Counted from the stretch's first letter, positions 47,967 to 55,923 are shown. The stretch is DNA of 64,000 nucleotides from an uncultured Succinivibrio sp. (GCA_900770725.1 CAAGLL010000090.1:1-64000), one strand, 5' to 3'. The notes: generated by a model from the letters alone, not told the origin. Made by a program: numbers and translations.

Positions 47967-48941
47967 ATGAAAGTTGCAGTTTTAGGCGCCGCAGGCGGCA
48001 TTGGCCAGCCTCTTTCGTTACTTCTCAAAACCCAGCTTCCTGCCGGTTCTGAACTGAGCCTTTACGATGTCGCCCCGGTCACCCCGGGCGTTGCCAAGGA
48101 CCTCAGCCACATCCCCACCGATGTCTGCGTCGAGGGCTTCTCCGGCAAGCCGAATGATCCGGATCCCATCCAGAAGTGCGTGAAGGGCTCCGATGTGGTC
48201 GTGATCTGCGCCGGCGTCGCCCGCAAGCCCGGCATGACCCGCGATGACCTGTTCAACATCAACGCCGGCATCATCGCCGGCCTGGTGAACAACGTCGCCA
48301 AGGCCGCCCCCAAGGCCTGCATCGCCATCATCACCAACCCGGTGAACTCCACTGTGCCCATTGCCGCCGAAGTGCTCAAGGCCCGCGGCGTCTACGACGC
48401 GCACCGCCTGTTCGGCGTGTCCGTGCTCGACACCCTCCGCTCCGAGACCTTCTTAGGCGAGGAGCTGGGCGTCTCCAAGAAGGACATCCGCATCAACGTC
48501 ATCGGCGGCCACAGCGGCGTGACCATCATCCCGCTGCTTTCCCAGGTGCTCGGCCACGACGCGATCGCCGAGGATCGCATCCCCGCCCTGACCACCCGCA
48601 TCCAGAACGCCGGCACCGAGGTCGTCGAGGCCAAGGCCGGCGCAGGCTCCGCCACATTGTCGATGGCCGCCGCCGGCGCCCGCTTCGCCCTCAAGATCGT
48701 CGAGGGCCTCGAGGGCCGTCCTGGCGTCACCGAGAACGCCTATGTCGAGTCCGGCTCCAAGTACGCCGACTTCTTCGCGCAGCGCGTCGTGTTCGGCAAG
48801 AACGGCTGGGAGAAGGTCATGGACTTCGGCAAGGTCTCCGCTTTTGAGGAGAAGGCCATCGAAGGCGCCGTCGAGACCCTCAAGAAGAACATCGCCAAGG
48901 GCGTCGAGTTCGGCAAGAAGTGGGCCTCTGAGAACAAGTAA
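47967..48941 (+). CDS. mdh: Malate dehydrogenase, NAD-dependent (324 aa)
   Basis: Mdh interconverts malate and oxaloacetate. It has the E. coli-type sequence: VAVLGAAGGIGQPLSLLLK (Rossmann loop), AGVARKPGMTRDDLF (mobile loop with substrate arginines), NPVNSTVPIAAEV and the catalytic His in VIGGHSGVTI. The C-terminal 12 residues are an added Lys-rich tail. In E. coli mdh lies near degS; here it is 42 kb away. In a succinate-forming organism it would work in the reductive direction. Confidence 0.98.
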   Translation: MKVAVLGAAGGIGQPLSLLLKTQLPAGSELSLYDVAPVTPGVAKDLSHIPTDVCVEGFSGKPNDPDPIQKCVKGSDVVVICAGVARKPGMTRDDLFNINAGIIAGLVNNVAKAAPKACIAIITNPVNSTVPIAAEVLKARGVYDAHRLFGVSVLDTLRSETFLGEELGVSKKDIRINVIGGHSGVTIIPLLSQVLGHDAIAEDRIPALTTRIQNAGTEVVEAKAGAGSATLSMAAAGARFALKIVEGLEGRPGVTENAYVESGSKYADFFAQRVVFGKNGWEKVMDFGKVSAFEEKAIEGAVETLKKNIAKGVEFGKKWASENK

Positions 48942-48971
48942 CCCATAGCGCCAACAAGCGCCATTGATGCT

Positions 48972-48995
48972 GAAGGCCGCCGCAAGGCGGCCTTC
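48972..48995 (+). terminator. Hairpin terminator after mdh
   Basis: A perfect 10-bp stem GAAGGCCGCC/GGCGGCCTTC with a GCAA loop; no U-tract. Confidence 0.6.
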
Positions 48996-49084
48996 GTCGT
49001 CACGGGGCAGGCGGGCGTAAAGATCCGCACCCTTGTGCCGATATGAAGTTCAAGAGGCATCAGATTATTCTTCAGGGAGGGGAC

Positions 49085-49801
49085 ATGGGATTCAAGCGCC
49101 TTGCGGCGGCATTGGCCATCGCGATGCTGCCGTGCTGCGCGTTCGCGCTGCAGCAGTCATCCTATGACGCGGTGACCAGCTCCCAGGCCTTGGCGGCCCG
49201 CGAGCACCTCGACACGCTCAAGGACGCGGCCGTGAAGGACGGCACCAACACCGAGGTCTACACCACCGAGCAGTTGAACCGCATCATCGAGGATCAGATG
49301 CTCTTTTCCGTCGTGCGCGACCACGATCGCTGCCAGTTCACGCCGGACATCGAGGATCGCGCCAGGCTCGTCAAGATCCCGGCCTTCATGTTCGCGTGGG
49401 GCGACATGCTGGTGAGCGGCGTGTGCGTCACCAAGGATCAGGATCTGGGGCTCTCCTACATGAAGCGCGCCGCCGAGAGCGCGTATGCGCCAGCGCTCGA
49501 GCGCCTGGCGTTCTACTACGAGCGCGGCTACTTCGTGCCCAAGGACCGCCAGCTCTCCGAGCGCTACATGCACACCTCGGCGGTGCTCGGCTCCAAGACC
49601 GGCAGGCTCGGCTGGGCGGACATGCTGGTGCGCGGCTTCGGCACGCCCTCGATGTACGAGGAGGCCTACAGCTGGCTCTACCATGCCAACTACGCCGACG
49701 AGTACAGCAAGCTCAAGCAGCAGTACCTTGAGAAGGAGCTGCAAAAGCGCATGCCGCCCAACGTGGTCGCCCGCGATCAGGAGTTCGCATACGACTACTG
49801 A
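49085..49801 (+). CDS. motX: Sodium-type flagellar motor T-ring protein MotX (238 aa)
   Basis: MotX forms, with MotY, the T-ring under the polar flagellar motor and helps assemble the PomA/PomB stator. A signal peptide (1-23, ending CAFA) is followed by Sel1-type repeats. The stretch AWGDMLVSGVCVTKDQDLGLSYMKRAAE, the YYERGYFVPKDR unit, MLVRGFGTPSMYEEAYSWLYH and the RMPPNVVARD end correspond well to Vibrio MotX as I remember it. I chose the ATG at 49085, preceded by GGAGGGGAC. It is a single-gene unit between hairpins; motY, pomA and pomB are not in the window. A generic Sel1-repeat protein is the alternative. Confidence 0.85.
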   Translation: MGFKRLAAALAIAMLPCCAFALQQSSYDAVTSSQALAAREHLDTLKDAAVKDGTNTEVYTTEQLNRIIEDQMLFSVVRDHDRCQFTPDIEDRARLVKIPAFMFAWGDMLVSGVCVTKDQDLGLSYMKRAAESAYAPALERLAFYYERGYFVPKDRQLSERYMHTSAVLGSKTGRLGWADMLVRGFGTPSMYEEAYSWLYHANYADEYSKLKQQYLEKELQKRMPPNVVARDQEFAYDY

Positions 49802-49818
49802 TAGGAAAAGGTCCTGAG

Positions 49819-49842
49819 CAAAGCCGCCGCAAGGCGGCTTTG
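49819..49842 (+). terminator. Hairpin terminator after motX
   Basis: A perfect 10-bp stem CAAAGCCGCC/GGCGGCTTTG with a GCAA loop, 17 bp after the stop; no U-tract. Confidence 0.6.
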
Positions 49843-49909
49843 CCGTCTTCTGACGGCGCTTCTAGCTGGCCGCGGGGATCCTGGGCATGAACTTGGGGCG
49901 TGCAGATTG

Positions 49910-49915
49910 TACAAT
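49910..49915 (+). promoter_or_regulatory. -10 element of ffh
   Basis: TACAAT (preceded by TTG) lies 40 bp before ffh; the -35 is weak. Confidence 0.4.
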
Positions 49916-49954
49916 TGGTGCGGTTTCAACTTTTCAACCAAATGAGGCACCAGG

Positions 49955-51328
49955 ATGTTTGACAACCTTACCGCAAGGCTCTCCCGCACGCTCAAGAACA
50001 TCAGCGGCAAGGGCAGGCTCACCGAAGACAACATCAAGGACACCATGCGCGAGGTGCGCACGGCGCTGCTCGAGGCTGATGTCGCGCTGCCGGTGGTCAA
50101 GTCCTTCACCCAGAGGGTCAAGGAGAGGGCCCTGGGCAAGGAGGTGGCGCTGAGCCTGACCCCGGGCCAGGAGTTCATCCGCGCCGTCTACGACGAGCTC
50201 GTCAACACGATGGGCGGCGAGAACGCCGCCATCAACCTCGCCTGCCAGCCTCCTGCGGTGATCCTGATGGCAGGCCTCCAGGGCGCCGGCAAGACCACCA
50301 GCGCCGCCAAGCTCGCCCTCTATCTCAAGGAGAGGCTGCGCAAGAAGGTGATGCTGGTCTCAGCCGACGTCTACCGCCCGGCCGCCATCGACCAGTTGAA
50401 GACTCTCGCCTCCCAGTGCGGGGCTGGATTCTTCCCCTCTGACACCTCGCAAAAGCCCGTGGACATCGCAAACGCCGCCTTGAAGCAGGCGAAGCTTGAG
50501 GCCTACGACGTGCTCATCGTCGATACCGCAGGTCGCCTTGCCGTGGACGAGGCGATGATGAAGGAGATAGCCGAGCTCCACAAGGCGCTCAACCCGATTG
50601 AGACCTACTTCGTCGTCGACGCGATGACCGGCCAGGACGCCGCCGTCACCGCCAAGGCCTTTTCAGATGCGCTGCCGCTCACGGGCGTGATCCTCACCAA
50701 GGCCGACGGCGACGCCCGCGGCGGCGCGGCCCTGTCCGTGCGTGAGATCACCGGCAAGCCCATCAAGTTCATCGGCATGGGCGAGAAGATCGAGGCCCTG
50801 GAGCCCTTCCACCCCGACCGCATCGCCTCGCGCATCCTCGACATGGGCGACATGCTCTCGCTCATCGAGGATCTGCAGCGCAAGACCGACATGGGCGAGG
50901 CCAAGAAGTTCGCCGACAAGATAAAGAAGGGGCAGGGCTTCACCTTCGAGGACTTCAAGGCCCAGATGCTCCAGGTCAAGAAGATGGGCGGCATGGGCGG
51001 CCTGCTCTCGCACCTGCCGGGCGCGGGGCAGCTTGCCGAGCAGGTCAAGGGCAAGCTCAACGAGAAGATGATCGACCACATGATCGCGATCATCGACTCG
51101 ATGACCCGCAAGGAGCGCGAGCACCCTGAGATCATCAAGGCCTCGCGCAAGCGCCGCATCGCCATGGGCGCCGGCGTCCAGATCTCCGAGGTCAACCAGC
51201 TCCTGCGCCAGTTCGACGGCATCAGCAAGATGATGAAGAAGATGAAGGGCGGCAAGCTCGGGCGCATGGCCGGCATGATGAAGTCGATGATGGGCGCCGG
51301 ACGCTTCCCCGGCATGCCCGGCCGCTAG
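49955..51328 (+). CDS. ffh: Signal recognition particle protein Ffh (457 aa)
   Basis: Ffh binds 4.5S RNA and signal sequences and delivers nascent membrane proteins to FtsY. N domain (1-85), GTPase domain with G1 GLQGAGKTTSAAKLA (about 104-118), DTAGR, TKADGDARGGAAL, and a Met-rich M domain (from about 325) ending in repeated Met/Gly/Lys. The gene lies before rpsP-rimM-trmD-rplS as in E. coli, but is separated from it by a hairpin and a promoter. Confidence 0.98.
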   Translation: MFDNLTARLSRTLKNISGKGRLTEDNIKDTMREVRTALLEADVALPVVKSFTQRVKERALGKEVALSLTPGQEFIRAVYDELVNTMGGENAAINLACQPPAVILMAGLQGAGKTTSAAKLALYLKERLRKKVMLVSADVYRPAAIDQLKTLASQCGAGFFPSDTSQKPVDIANAALKQAKLEAYDVLIVDTAGRLAVDEAMMKEIAELHKALNPIETYFVVDAMTGQDAAVTAKAFSDALPLTGVILTKADGDARGGAALSVREITGKPIKFIGMGEKIEALEPFHPDRIASRILDMGDMLSLIEDLQRKTDMGEAKKFADKIKKGQGFTFEDFKAQMLQVKKMGGMGGLLSHLPGAGQLAEQVKGKLNEKMIDHMIAIIDSMTRKEREHPEIIKASRKRRIAMGAGVQISEVNQLLRQFDGISKMMKKMKGGKLGRMAGMMKSMMGAGRFPGMPGR

Positions 51329-51348
51329 CCAACCCCTGCCGCATGTCT

Positions 51349-51395
51349 GCCCAGGCGCGAAAAATCCTTGATTTCCGCGCCTGGGCAAGTATAAT
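51349..51395 (+). promoter_or_regulatory. ffh terminator hairpin containing the rpsP promoter
   Basis: An 11-bp perfect inverted repeat GCCCAGGCGCG/CGCGCCTGGGC (51349-51359 with 51376-51386) has a 16-nt loop. The loop carries TTGATT (51368-51373), which with a 16-bp spacer pairs with TATAAT at 51390-51395, a good sigma-70 promoter. The hairpin lacks a U-tract. It thus serves as both the end of ffh and the promoter of rpsP. Confidence 0.65.
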
Positions 51396-51421
51396 GGTGC
51401 GACTGTGTTTTTAGTAGTTTT

Positions 51422-51446
51422 AACATTCCGCCGCTTGCGGAATGTT
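51422..51446 (+). promoter_or_regulatory. Leader hairpin of the rpsP operon
   Basis: A perfect 10-bp inverted repeat AACATTCCGC/GCGGAATGTT with a 5-nt loop starts about 20 nt after the predicted transcription start and ends 21 nt before rpsP. It has no U-tract, so it is more likely an mRNA control or stability element than a terminator. Confidence 0.55.
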
Positions 51447-51467
51447 CACATTTAAAGGTAATGCGAA

Positions 51468-51851
51468 ATGGTAGTCATTCGTTTACGTCGCTTAGGCGCC
51501 AACAAACGTCCTTTCTATCACGTTATTGTCGCCGATCAGCGTTTTGCCACCTCCGGCCGCTTCATTGACCAGCTCGGCTTCTTCAACCCGATCGCTTCGG
51601 GCAAGGAAGTCCGCCTGCGCCTCGACGTTGAGAAGATCAACGCCTGGATCGCCAAGGGCGCCCAGCCTTCCGAGCGCGTCAAGCGCCTCCTCAAGGAGAA
51701 CGAGATGGGCGCTGAGGCCGTGATGAAGGCCAAGCAGGAGAAGCACGACAAGGCCGTCGCCGCCAAGAAGGCTGCCAAGGCCGAGGCTGAGAAGAAGGCC
51801 GCTGAAGAGGCCAAGGCCGCCGAAGCCCCCGCTGAGGGCGCGCAGGCCTGA
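51468..51851 (+). CDS. rpsP: 30S ribosomal protein S16 with C-terminal tail (127 aa)
   Basis: S16 is an early assembly protein of the 30S body. Residues 1-80 are canonical (VVIRLRRLGANKRPFYHVIVADQR, DQLGFFNP, WIAKGAQPSERVKRLL). The remaining 45 residues form an Ala/Lys/Glu-rich, probably helical tail; E. coli S16 has only 82 residues. The TGA overlaps the rimM ATG. Confidence 0.97.
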   Translation: MVVIRLRRLGANKRPFYHVIVADQRFATSGRFIDQLGFFNPIASGKEVRLRLDVEKINAWIAKGAQPSERVKRLLKENEMGAEAVMKAKQEKHDKAVAAKKAAKAEAEKKAAEEAKAAEAPAEGAQA

Positions 51852-52402
51852 TGTCACCTGCCGCTGAAAAGGCAGGCGACTCACCGCGTCCCATGGGCCG
51901 GCTGGGTTCGGCCTATGGATTGAAGGGGTGGATGAAGATCCAGTCCTTCACAAGCAGACCCGAGGACCTTTTTGACTACTCGCCATGGTACATCCGCCGG
52001 CGCGGGGAGGAATGGCGCGAGGTCCGGGTCGAAGAACATGCAGAGCACGGCAGCGGTTTCATCGCCAAGCTGTGCGGCTGCTCCAGCCCCGAGGAGGCCA
52101 AGGCCTTCGCGGGGATGGAAATAGGGATCAGGCGCTCAAGCCTGCCCAAGGCGCCAGAAGGCGCCATCTACCTGCAGGACCTCATAGGCTGCAAGGTGGT
52201 TGGCATCAATGGCGCAATGCTCGGCAAAGTGCTGAGAATCTGGGATCACGGAGCCGCCCCCGTAATGGAGGTGTCTCCCTCTGACCGCCCGGCATCCGGC
52301 AATAAGGACAGCATCCTCATTCCGTATGTCGCCGGCCCGATCGTCACGGAGGTTGATCTCTCCTCGAAGACGGTTAGGGTAGAGTGGGGCGAGGACTACT
52401 GA
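51851..52402 (+). CDS. rimM: Ribosome maturation factor RimM (183 aa)
   Basis: RimM binds S19 and helps mature the 30S head. It has the GRLGSAYGLKGWMKIQSFTS start, a PRC-barrel domain from about 95 (IYLQDLIGCKVV) and the LIPYVAGPIVTEVDL end. It overlaps rpsP by one base; trmD follows after 4 bp. Confidence 0.96.
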   Translation: MSPAAEKAGDSPRPMGRLGSAYGLKGWMKIQSFTSRPEDLFDYSPWYIRRRGEEWREVRVEEHAEHGSGFIAKLCGCSSPEEAKAFAGMEIGIRRSSLPKAPEGAIYLQDLIGCKVVGINGAMLGKVLRIWDHGAAPVMEVSPSDRPASGNKDSILIPYVAGPIVTEVDLSSKTVRVEWGEDY

Positions 52403-52406
52403 CCAT

Positions 52407-53150
52407 ATGATGTGGTTCGGCTGTGTCTCGCTCTTTCCGGAGATGTTCGCAGCGGTTACGGAGTCGGGCGTGACCCGCAGGGCGTGCAGGAACGGACTCA
52501 TCGATGTCCGCCTGTACAACCCGCGGGACTTCACGCACGACGCCTACCACTCCGTGGACGACAAGCCCTACGGTGGCGGGCCTGGAATGCTCATGAGCGT
52601 CCAGCCGCTGCGCGACGCAATCCATGCCGCCAGGCATGACGCGCCCTCCGGGACCAAGGTAGCTTGCATGTCCCCTCAGGGCGTGCAGCTCGATCACTCT
52701 CTGGTCACGCGATTCCACGATTGGGGTTCGGTGATCCTCGTGTGCGGACGCTACGAGGGCATCGACGAGCGCGTCCTTCAGACTGAAGTCGATCTGGAGG
52801 TGTCGGTCGGTGACTACGTGCTGTCAGGGGGTGAACTTCCTGCCATGTGCATCATCGACGCGGTTTCAAGGATGGTTCCCGGAGTGCTCGGGAACATCCG
52901 GAACGCCGAAGAGGATTCGTTCGCGCAGGGGCTGCTCCACTACCCCCAGTACACCAGGCCCGAGGTCATCGACGGCCTCAGGGTGCCGGAGGTGCTGATG
53001 AGCGGCGACCACGAAAGGATCCGGCGCTGGCGGCTTGAGCAGTCGCTGGGGCGCACCTACGAGCGCCGCCCCGACCTCATCAAGTCGCGGACCCTGACCA
53101 AGGAGGAGTCGAAGCTTTTGGCCGAGTACCTCCGCGAAAAGGGAAACTGA
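52407..53150 (+). CDS. trmD: tRNA (guanine37-N1)-methyltransferase TrmD (247 aa)
   Basis: TrmD makes m1G37 next to the anticodon and prevents +1 frameshifting. It has the SPOUT knot with KPYGGGPGMLM, SPQG, CGRYEGIDERV and the DYVLSGGELPAM loop that binds SAM. A long C-terminal helical part (RYxRRPDLI-like YERRPDLIKSRTL) is present. This gene has slightly more varied codons than its neighbours. Confidence 0.98.
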   Translation: MMWFGCVSLFPEMFAAVTESGVTRRACRNGLIDVRLYNPRDFTHDAYHSVDDKPYGGGPGMLMSVQPLRDAIHAARHDAPSGTKVACMSPQGVQLDHSLVTRFHDWGSVILVCGRYEGIDERVLQTEVDLEVSVGDYVLSGGELPAMCIIDAVSRMVPGVLGNIRNAEEDSFAQGLLHYPQYTRPEVIDGLRVPEVLMSGDHERIRRWRLEQSLGRTYERRPDLIKSRTLTKEESKLLAEYLREKGN

Positions 53151-53185
53151 AGGTTTTTGTTTAATTTATTGGCAGGTATTTTCAA

Positions 53186-53536
53186 ATGTCCAGCAGTCCC
53201 ATCATTGACGAGCTCGAGAAAGAGCAGCTTCGCACCGACATCCCCGAGTTCTTCCCGGGCGACACCGTCAGGGTTGAGGTCCGCGTGGTCGAGGGCGACA
53301 AGTCCCGTCTCCAGGCCTTCGAGGGCAACGTCATCGCCAAGCGCAACCGCGGCCTGAACTCCTCGTTCACCGTCCGCAAGATCTCCTCCGGCGAGGGTGT
53401 CGAGCGCGTCTTCCAGACCCACTCCCCGCTCATCGCTTCCGTGACCGTCACCCGCCGCGGCGACGTCAGGCGCGCGAAGCTCTACTACCTCCGCAAGCTT
53501 GCCGGCAAGGCCGCCCGCATTCGCGAGAAGGTCTGA
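53186..53536 (+). CDS. rplS: 50S ribosomal protein L19 (116 aa)
   Basis: L19 lies at the 30S-50S interface. FFPGDTVRVEVRVVEGDKSRLQAFEG and the RRAKLYYLRKLAGKAARI end are characteristic. It ends the rpsP operon before a full terminator. The leader TAATTTATTGGCAGG is A/T-rich with a weak Shine-Dalgarno. Confidence 0.99.
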   Translation: MSSSPIIDELEKEQLRTDIPEFFPGDTVRVEVRVVEGDKSRLQAFEGNVIAKRNRGLNSSFTVRKISSGEGVERVFQTHSPLIASVTVTRRGDVRRAKLYYLRKLAGKAARIREKV

Positions 53537-53566
53537 TCCTCACAAGGATTGCAGCTTCATTCAAAG

Positions 53567-53592
53567 AACCCGGCCGCCGCGCCGGGTTTTTT
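53567..53592 (+). terminator. Rho-independent terminator of the rpsP operon
   Basis: An 8-bp stem AACCCGGC/GCCGGGTT (53567-53574 with 53581-53588) with a 6-nt loop runs into TTTTTT. Confidence 0.9.
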
Positions 53593-53642
53593 GCGCCCGC
53601 CTGCGCTACACTCTCCCCACCACGTGGAATGGAGATTGAGCC

Positions 53643-54440
53643 ATGGACCTCACCGTAATCGTCCTCACGCACAACGAGGAGCGCAACATCAGGCAGTGCC
53701 TTGAGAGCGCCCTGCCGCTTGGCGCGCAGATCCTGGTGCTCGACGAGCAAAGCACCGATGACACCTGCTCGATAGCCAGGGCCATGGGAGCCCGCGTAAT
53801 CGACGTCCCTGCCGGGGTGAAGGGCTTTGGGTCCAAGCGCCGCTTTGCAGTATCCAAAGCCAGGACCGATCTCGTGCTCCACCTCGACGCCGACGAGCGC
53901 CTGACCCCTGAGCTCGTAGCGGAGCTTAAGTCGGTCCTTCCCTCGCTTTCGCGGGAGTGCGTCATCGAGATCCCAAGGCTCACCTACCTCTTTGGCACCC
54001 CGATCCGCCACTGCGGCTGGTACCCCGACCGCAAGCGCCGCCTCTATGACCGCACCCACACCGATTTTGACGAGAAGCTGGTGCACGAGGACGTGCCGTT
54101 GCCTGAGGGATCGCGCGTCGTGGCGCTCACGCATCCGCTTTTGCACTATTCCTACCCTGATCTTGAGGACTTCTGGCGCAAGCAGGGCAGCTACCCCGTG
54201 CTCTGGGGGCGCGACCGCGCATCCCGCGGCAAGCGCTGCTCTCTCATCTCGATCCCGTTCCGCGCGCTGTTCTTCTTCATAAAGACCTATGTGATCCGCC
54301 TGGGGTTCCTCGATGGCAGGGCCGGACTCTGGCTTTCCATAGCCAACATGGGCTACGAGGCGTCAAAGTACCTGAGCCTCTATGAGGACGGGCGCGAGCT
54401 CGACGCAAAGAAGCGCGGCAAGGACGAGGGGAAGCGCTGA
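53643..54440 (+). CDS. GT2 glycosyltransferase, WaaE/KdtX-like (265 aa)
   Basis: A family-2 glycosyltransferase with GT-A fold: LTVIVLTHNEERNIRQCLES start, VLDEQSTDDT, and the catalytic metal site HLDADERL (about 80-87). The pattern and the later HYSYPDLEDFWRKQ stretch fit the WaaE/KdtX group, which adds beta-1,4-linked hexose to the lipopolysaccharide inner core. A C-terminal hydrophobic segment (about 205-245) may associate it with the membrane. A terminator and a small hairpin (54453-54474) bracket it, so it is a single gene. The exact sugar is unknown. Confidence 0.8.
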   Translation: MDLTVIVLTHNEERNIRQCLESALPLGAQILVLDEQSTDDTCSIARAMGARVIDVPAGVKGFGSKRRFAVSKARTDLVLHLDADERLTPELVAELKSVLPSLSRECVIEIPRLTYLFGTPIRHCGWYPDRKRRLYDRTHTDFDEKLVHEDVPLPEGSRVVALTHPLLHYSYPDLEDFWRKQGSYPVLWGRDRASRGKRCSLISIPFRALFFFIKTYVIRLGFLDGRAGLWLSIANMGYEASKYLSLYEDGRELDAKKRGKDEGKR

Positions 54441-54452
54441 GGCAATAGCCCC

Positions 54453-54474
54453 TTCCTATGTCCGACCATAGGAA
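54453..54474 (+). terminator. Hairpin after the glycosyltransferase
   Basis: An 8-bp stem TTCCTATG/CATAGGAA with a 6-nt loop; the following AAATCGTTTT gives weak support. Confidence 0.4.
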
Positions 54475-54642
54475 AATCGTTTTGGACAAGGCCGGGCGCT
54501 TGTCCGACAATTGCTGATGCACCTGCAGAAGGCGCAGCTGGCTTTGCCTGTGTCCAAGGCAATCTCCATCCGAACATTGCGGCGCGTCGGCAATGCGCGC
54601 CGCCGCCAGCCGCGCCCCCGGCCTCTAGCCCGGGCAGGCGCC

Positions 54643-54668
54643 GGGGGATCTGCTGATCCCCCCGTTTT
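54643..54668 (+). terminator. Terminator-like hairpin in the msrB leader
   Basis: GGGGGATC-TGCT-GATCCCCC (54643-54662) is followed by CGTTTTCG, 40 bp before msrB. A second small palindrome GGCGC/GCGCC lies at 54682-54694. It could be an attenuator for msrB. The rest of the 267-bp gap after the glycosyltransferase shows no gene. Confidence 0.45.
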
Positions 54669-54707
54669 CGATTCAAAGCATGGCGCTTGGCGCCAGAAGG
54701 AGCGTCC

Positions 54708-55220
54708 ATGGCAAGCAAGGAGGCACTGAAGGCCCTTGATCCCGCGCGCTACGCCTTGTCCGCAAAGGCCAAGGAAGAGACGGTGGCCAGCCTTTCAGAT
54801 CTCGAGTACCAGGTCACCCAGCAGGGGCAGGACGAGGCGCCCTTCAGCGGCGAGTACCTCGACACCAAGACCGCGGGAGTCTACGTCGATCGCGTGACCG
54901 GCGCGCCGCTCTTCCTGTCATCTGACAAGTTCGACTCCGGCTGCGGCTGGCCGAGCTTCACCAAGCCCATCGACCGCAGCGTCCTTGCAAAGATCCCCGA
55001 CAACCGCGGCGGCAGGCGCCTCATCGAGGTGGTCTCGAAGGCAGGCGGCACCAGGCTCGGGCATGTCTTCGGGGACGGGCCCAGGGAGACCGGCGGGCTC
55101 AGGTACTGCATCAACTCGGCGGCGCTGCGCTTCGTGCCCTATGCCGATCTCGACAAGGAGGGGCTGGGCACGCTCAAGGAGTTCTTTGGAGGGAAGGCCG
55201 ATGGGCAGGGAGAGCATTGA
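54708..55220 (+). CDS. msrB: Peptide methionine-(R)-S-oxide reductase MsrB, zinc-less form (170 aa)
   Basis: MsrB reduces the R-epimer of methionine sulfoxide in proteins. It has YQVTQQGQDEAPFSGEY, DSGCGWPSF (Cys79), GHVFGDGP and the catalytic Cys134 in RYCINSAAL. The two CxxC zinc motifs of E. coli MsrB are absent: their places read VDRVTG and SKAGGT. Cys79 may act as the resolving cysteine. The N-terminus is extended by about 30 residues. I chose the ATG at 54708 because AGAAGGAG lies 5 nt upstream. The 3' end overlaps the next gene by 20 bp. Confidence 0.95.
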   Translation: MASKEALKALDPARYALSAKAKEETVASLSDLEYQVTQQGQDEAPFSGEYLDTKTAGVYVDRVTGAPLFLSSDKFDSGCGWPSFTKPIDRSVLAKIPDNRGGRRLIEVVSKAGGTRLGHVFGDGPRETGGLRYCINSAALRFVPYADLDKEGLGTLKEFFGGKADGQGEH

Positions 55221-55563
55221 GTACTACGATCTGAACCTGAGGTTCTACCTAGACGAGGTCAGAGCCGAGGATCCCAAGCAGGCCGAGGAGCTTGCACCCC
55301 ATGTGCAGTCATGCCTCGACGACGCGGTGAGGGCGGCATCCCCGTACCCCGGTCCTTCGCGCGGCGCACTGCGATCGGCGCTCTCCGAGTACCTTGCGAT
55401 CAAGAAGATTGTCCAGCCTCTGCTGCCTGGCTACTTCGATGGCTCGGACCCGGACAACCTTACGGCAGAAGACCGCGCCGCCTTCGACGCAGGCTTCCGC
55501 GAGCTCTCCTCCTTCATCGCAGCCCACCCCGGGGCCTGCTTCCCGCCCGGCTCCTTTGCATAA
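55201..55563 (+). CDS. Hypothetical protein overlapping msrB (120 aa)
   Basis: I do not recognise a family. The protein starts inside the end of msrB (20-bp overlap, GGAGGG 9 nt upstream), so it is translationally coupled to it. It is rich in Ala, Glu and Asp, without signal peptide or membrane segment; helices are likely at about 5-45 and 85-110. There are two cysteines (43 and 114). Co-expression with msrB is the only clue to function. Confidence 0.65.
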   Translation: MGRESIEYYDLNLRFYLDEVRAEDPKQAEELAPHVQSCLDDAVRAASPYPGPSRGALRSALSEYLAIKKIVQPLLPGYFDGSDPDNLTAEDRAAFDAGFRELSSFIAAHPGACFPPGSFA

Positions 55564-55682
55564 GCCTGCGCCACGCCCAAGGGACACCCTGGGGCTTCAT
55601 GGTCAAAACGGCATGCGCACAACGTTCAACACATTGTGCTTAAAGCAGAAAATCTTAAGAAAGCCCCTGAAGTCCGGGCATG

Positions 55683-55703
55683 AAAAAACCGGTCTTAAAC
55701 CGG
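55683..55703 (-). terminator. Terminator of the initiator tRNA gene (minus strand)
   Basis: A 5-bp stem CCGGT/ACCGG (55689-55703) runs into TTTTTT on the minus strand, 9 bp after the tRNA end. Confidence 0.75.
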
Positions 55704-55711
55704 CTGATGAT

Positions 55712-55788
<77 letters not shown>

Positions 55789-55803
55789 TCAAATTGTGGT
55801 TGC

Positions 55804-55832
55804 ATGATATACGTGAGTTTGACGCATGTCAA
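55804..55832 (-). promoter_or_regulatory. Promoter of the initiator tRNA gene
   Basis: On the minus strand an exact TTGACA (55827-55832), a 17-bp spacer and TATCAT (55804-55809) precede the tRNA by 15 bp. This is the best sigma-70 promoter in the window, as expected for a stable RNA gene. Confidence 0.85.
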
Positions 55833-55923
55833 CCTTTCTGCGGAATTTTCTGCTCTCGCAGTCCGCAGGGGGATGAAAGGCTGATGCCGCCTGCGCGGGG
55901 GCAGTGCCCCCGCGCAGCGCAGA

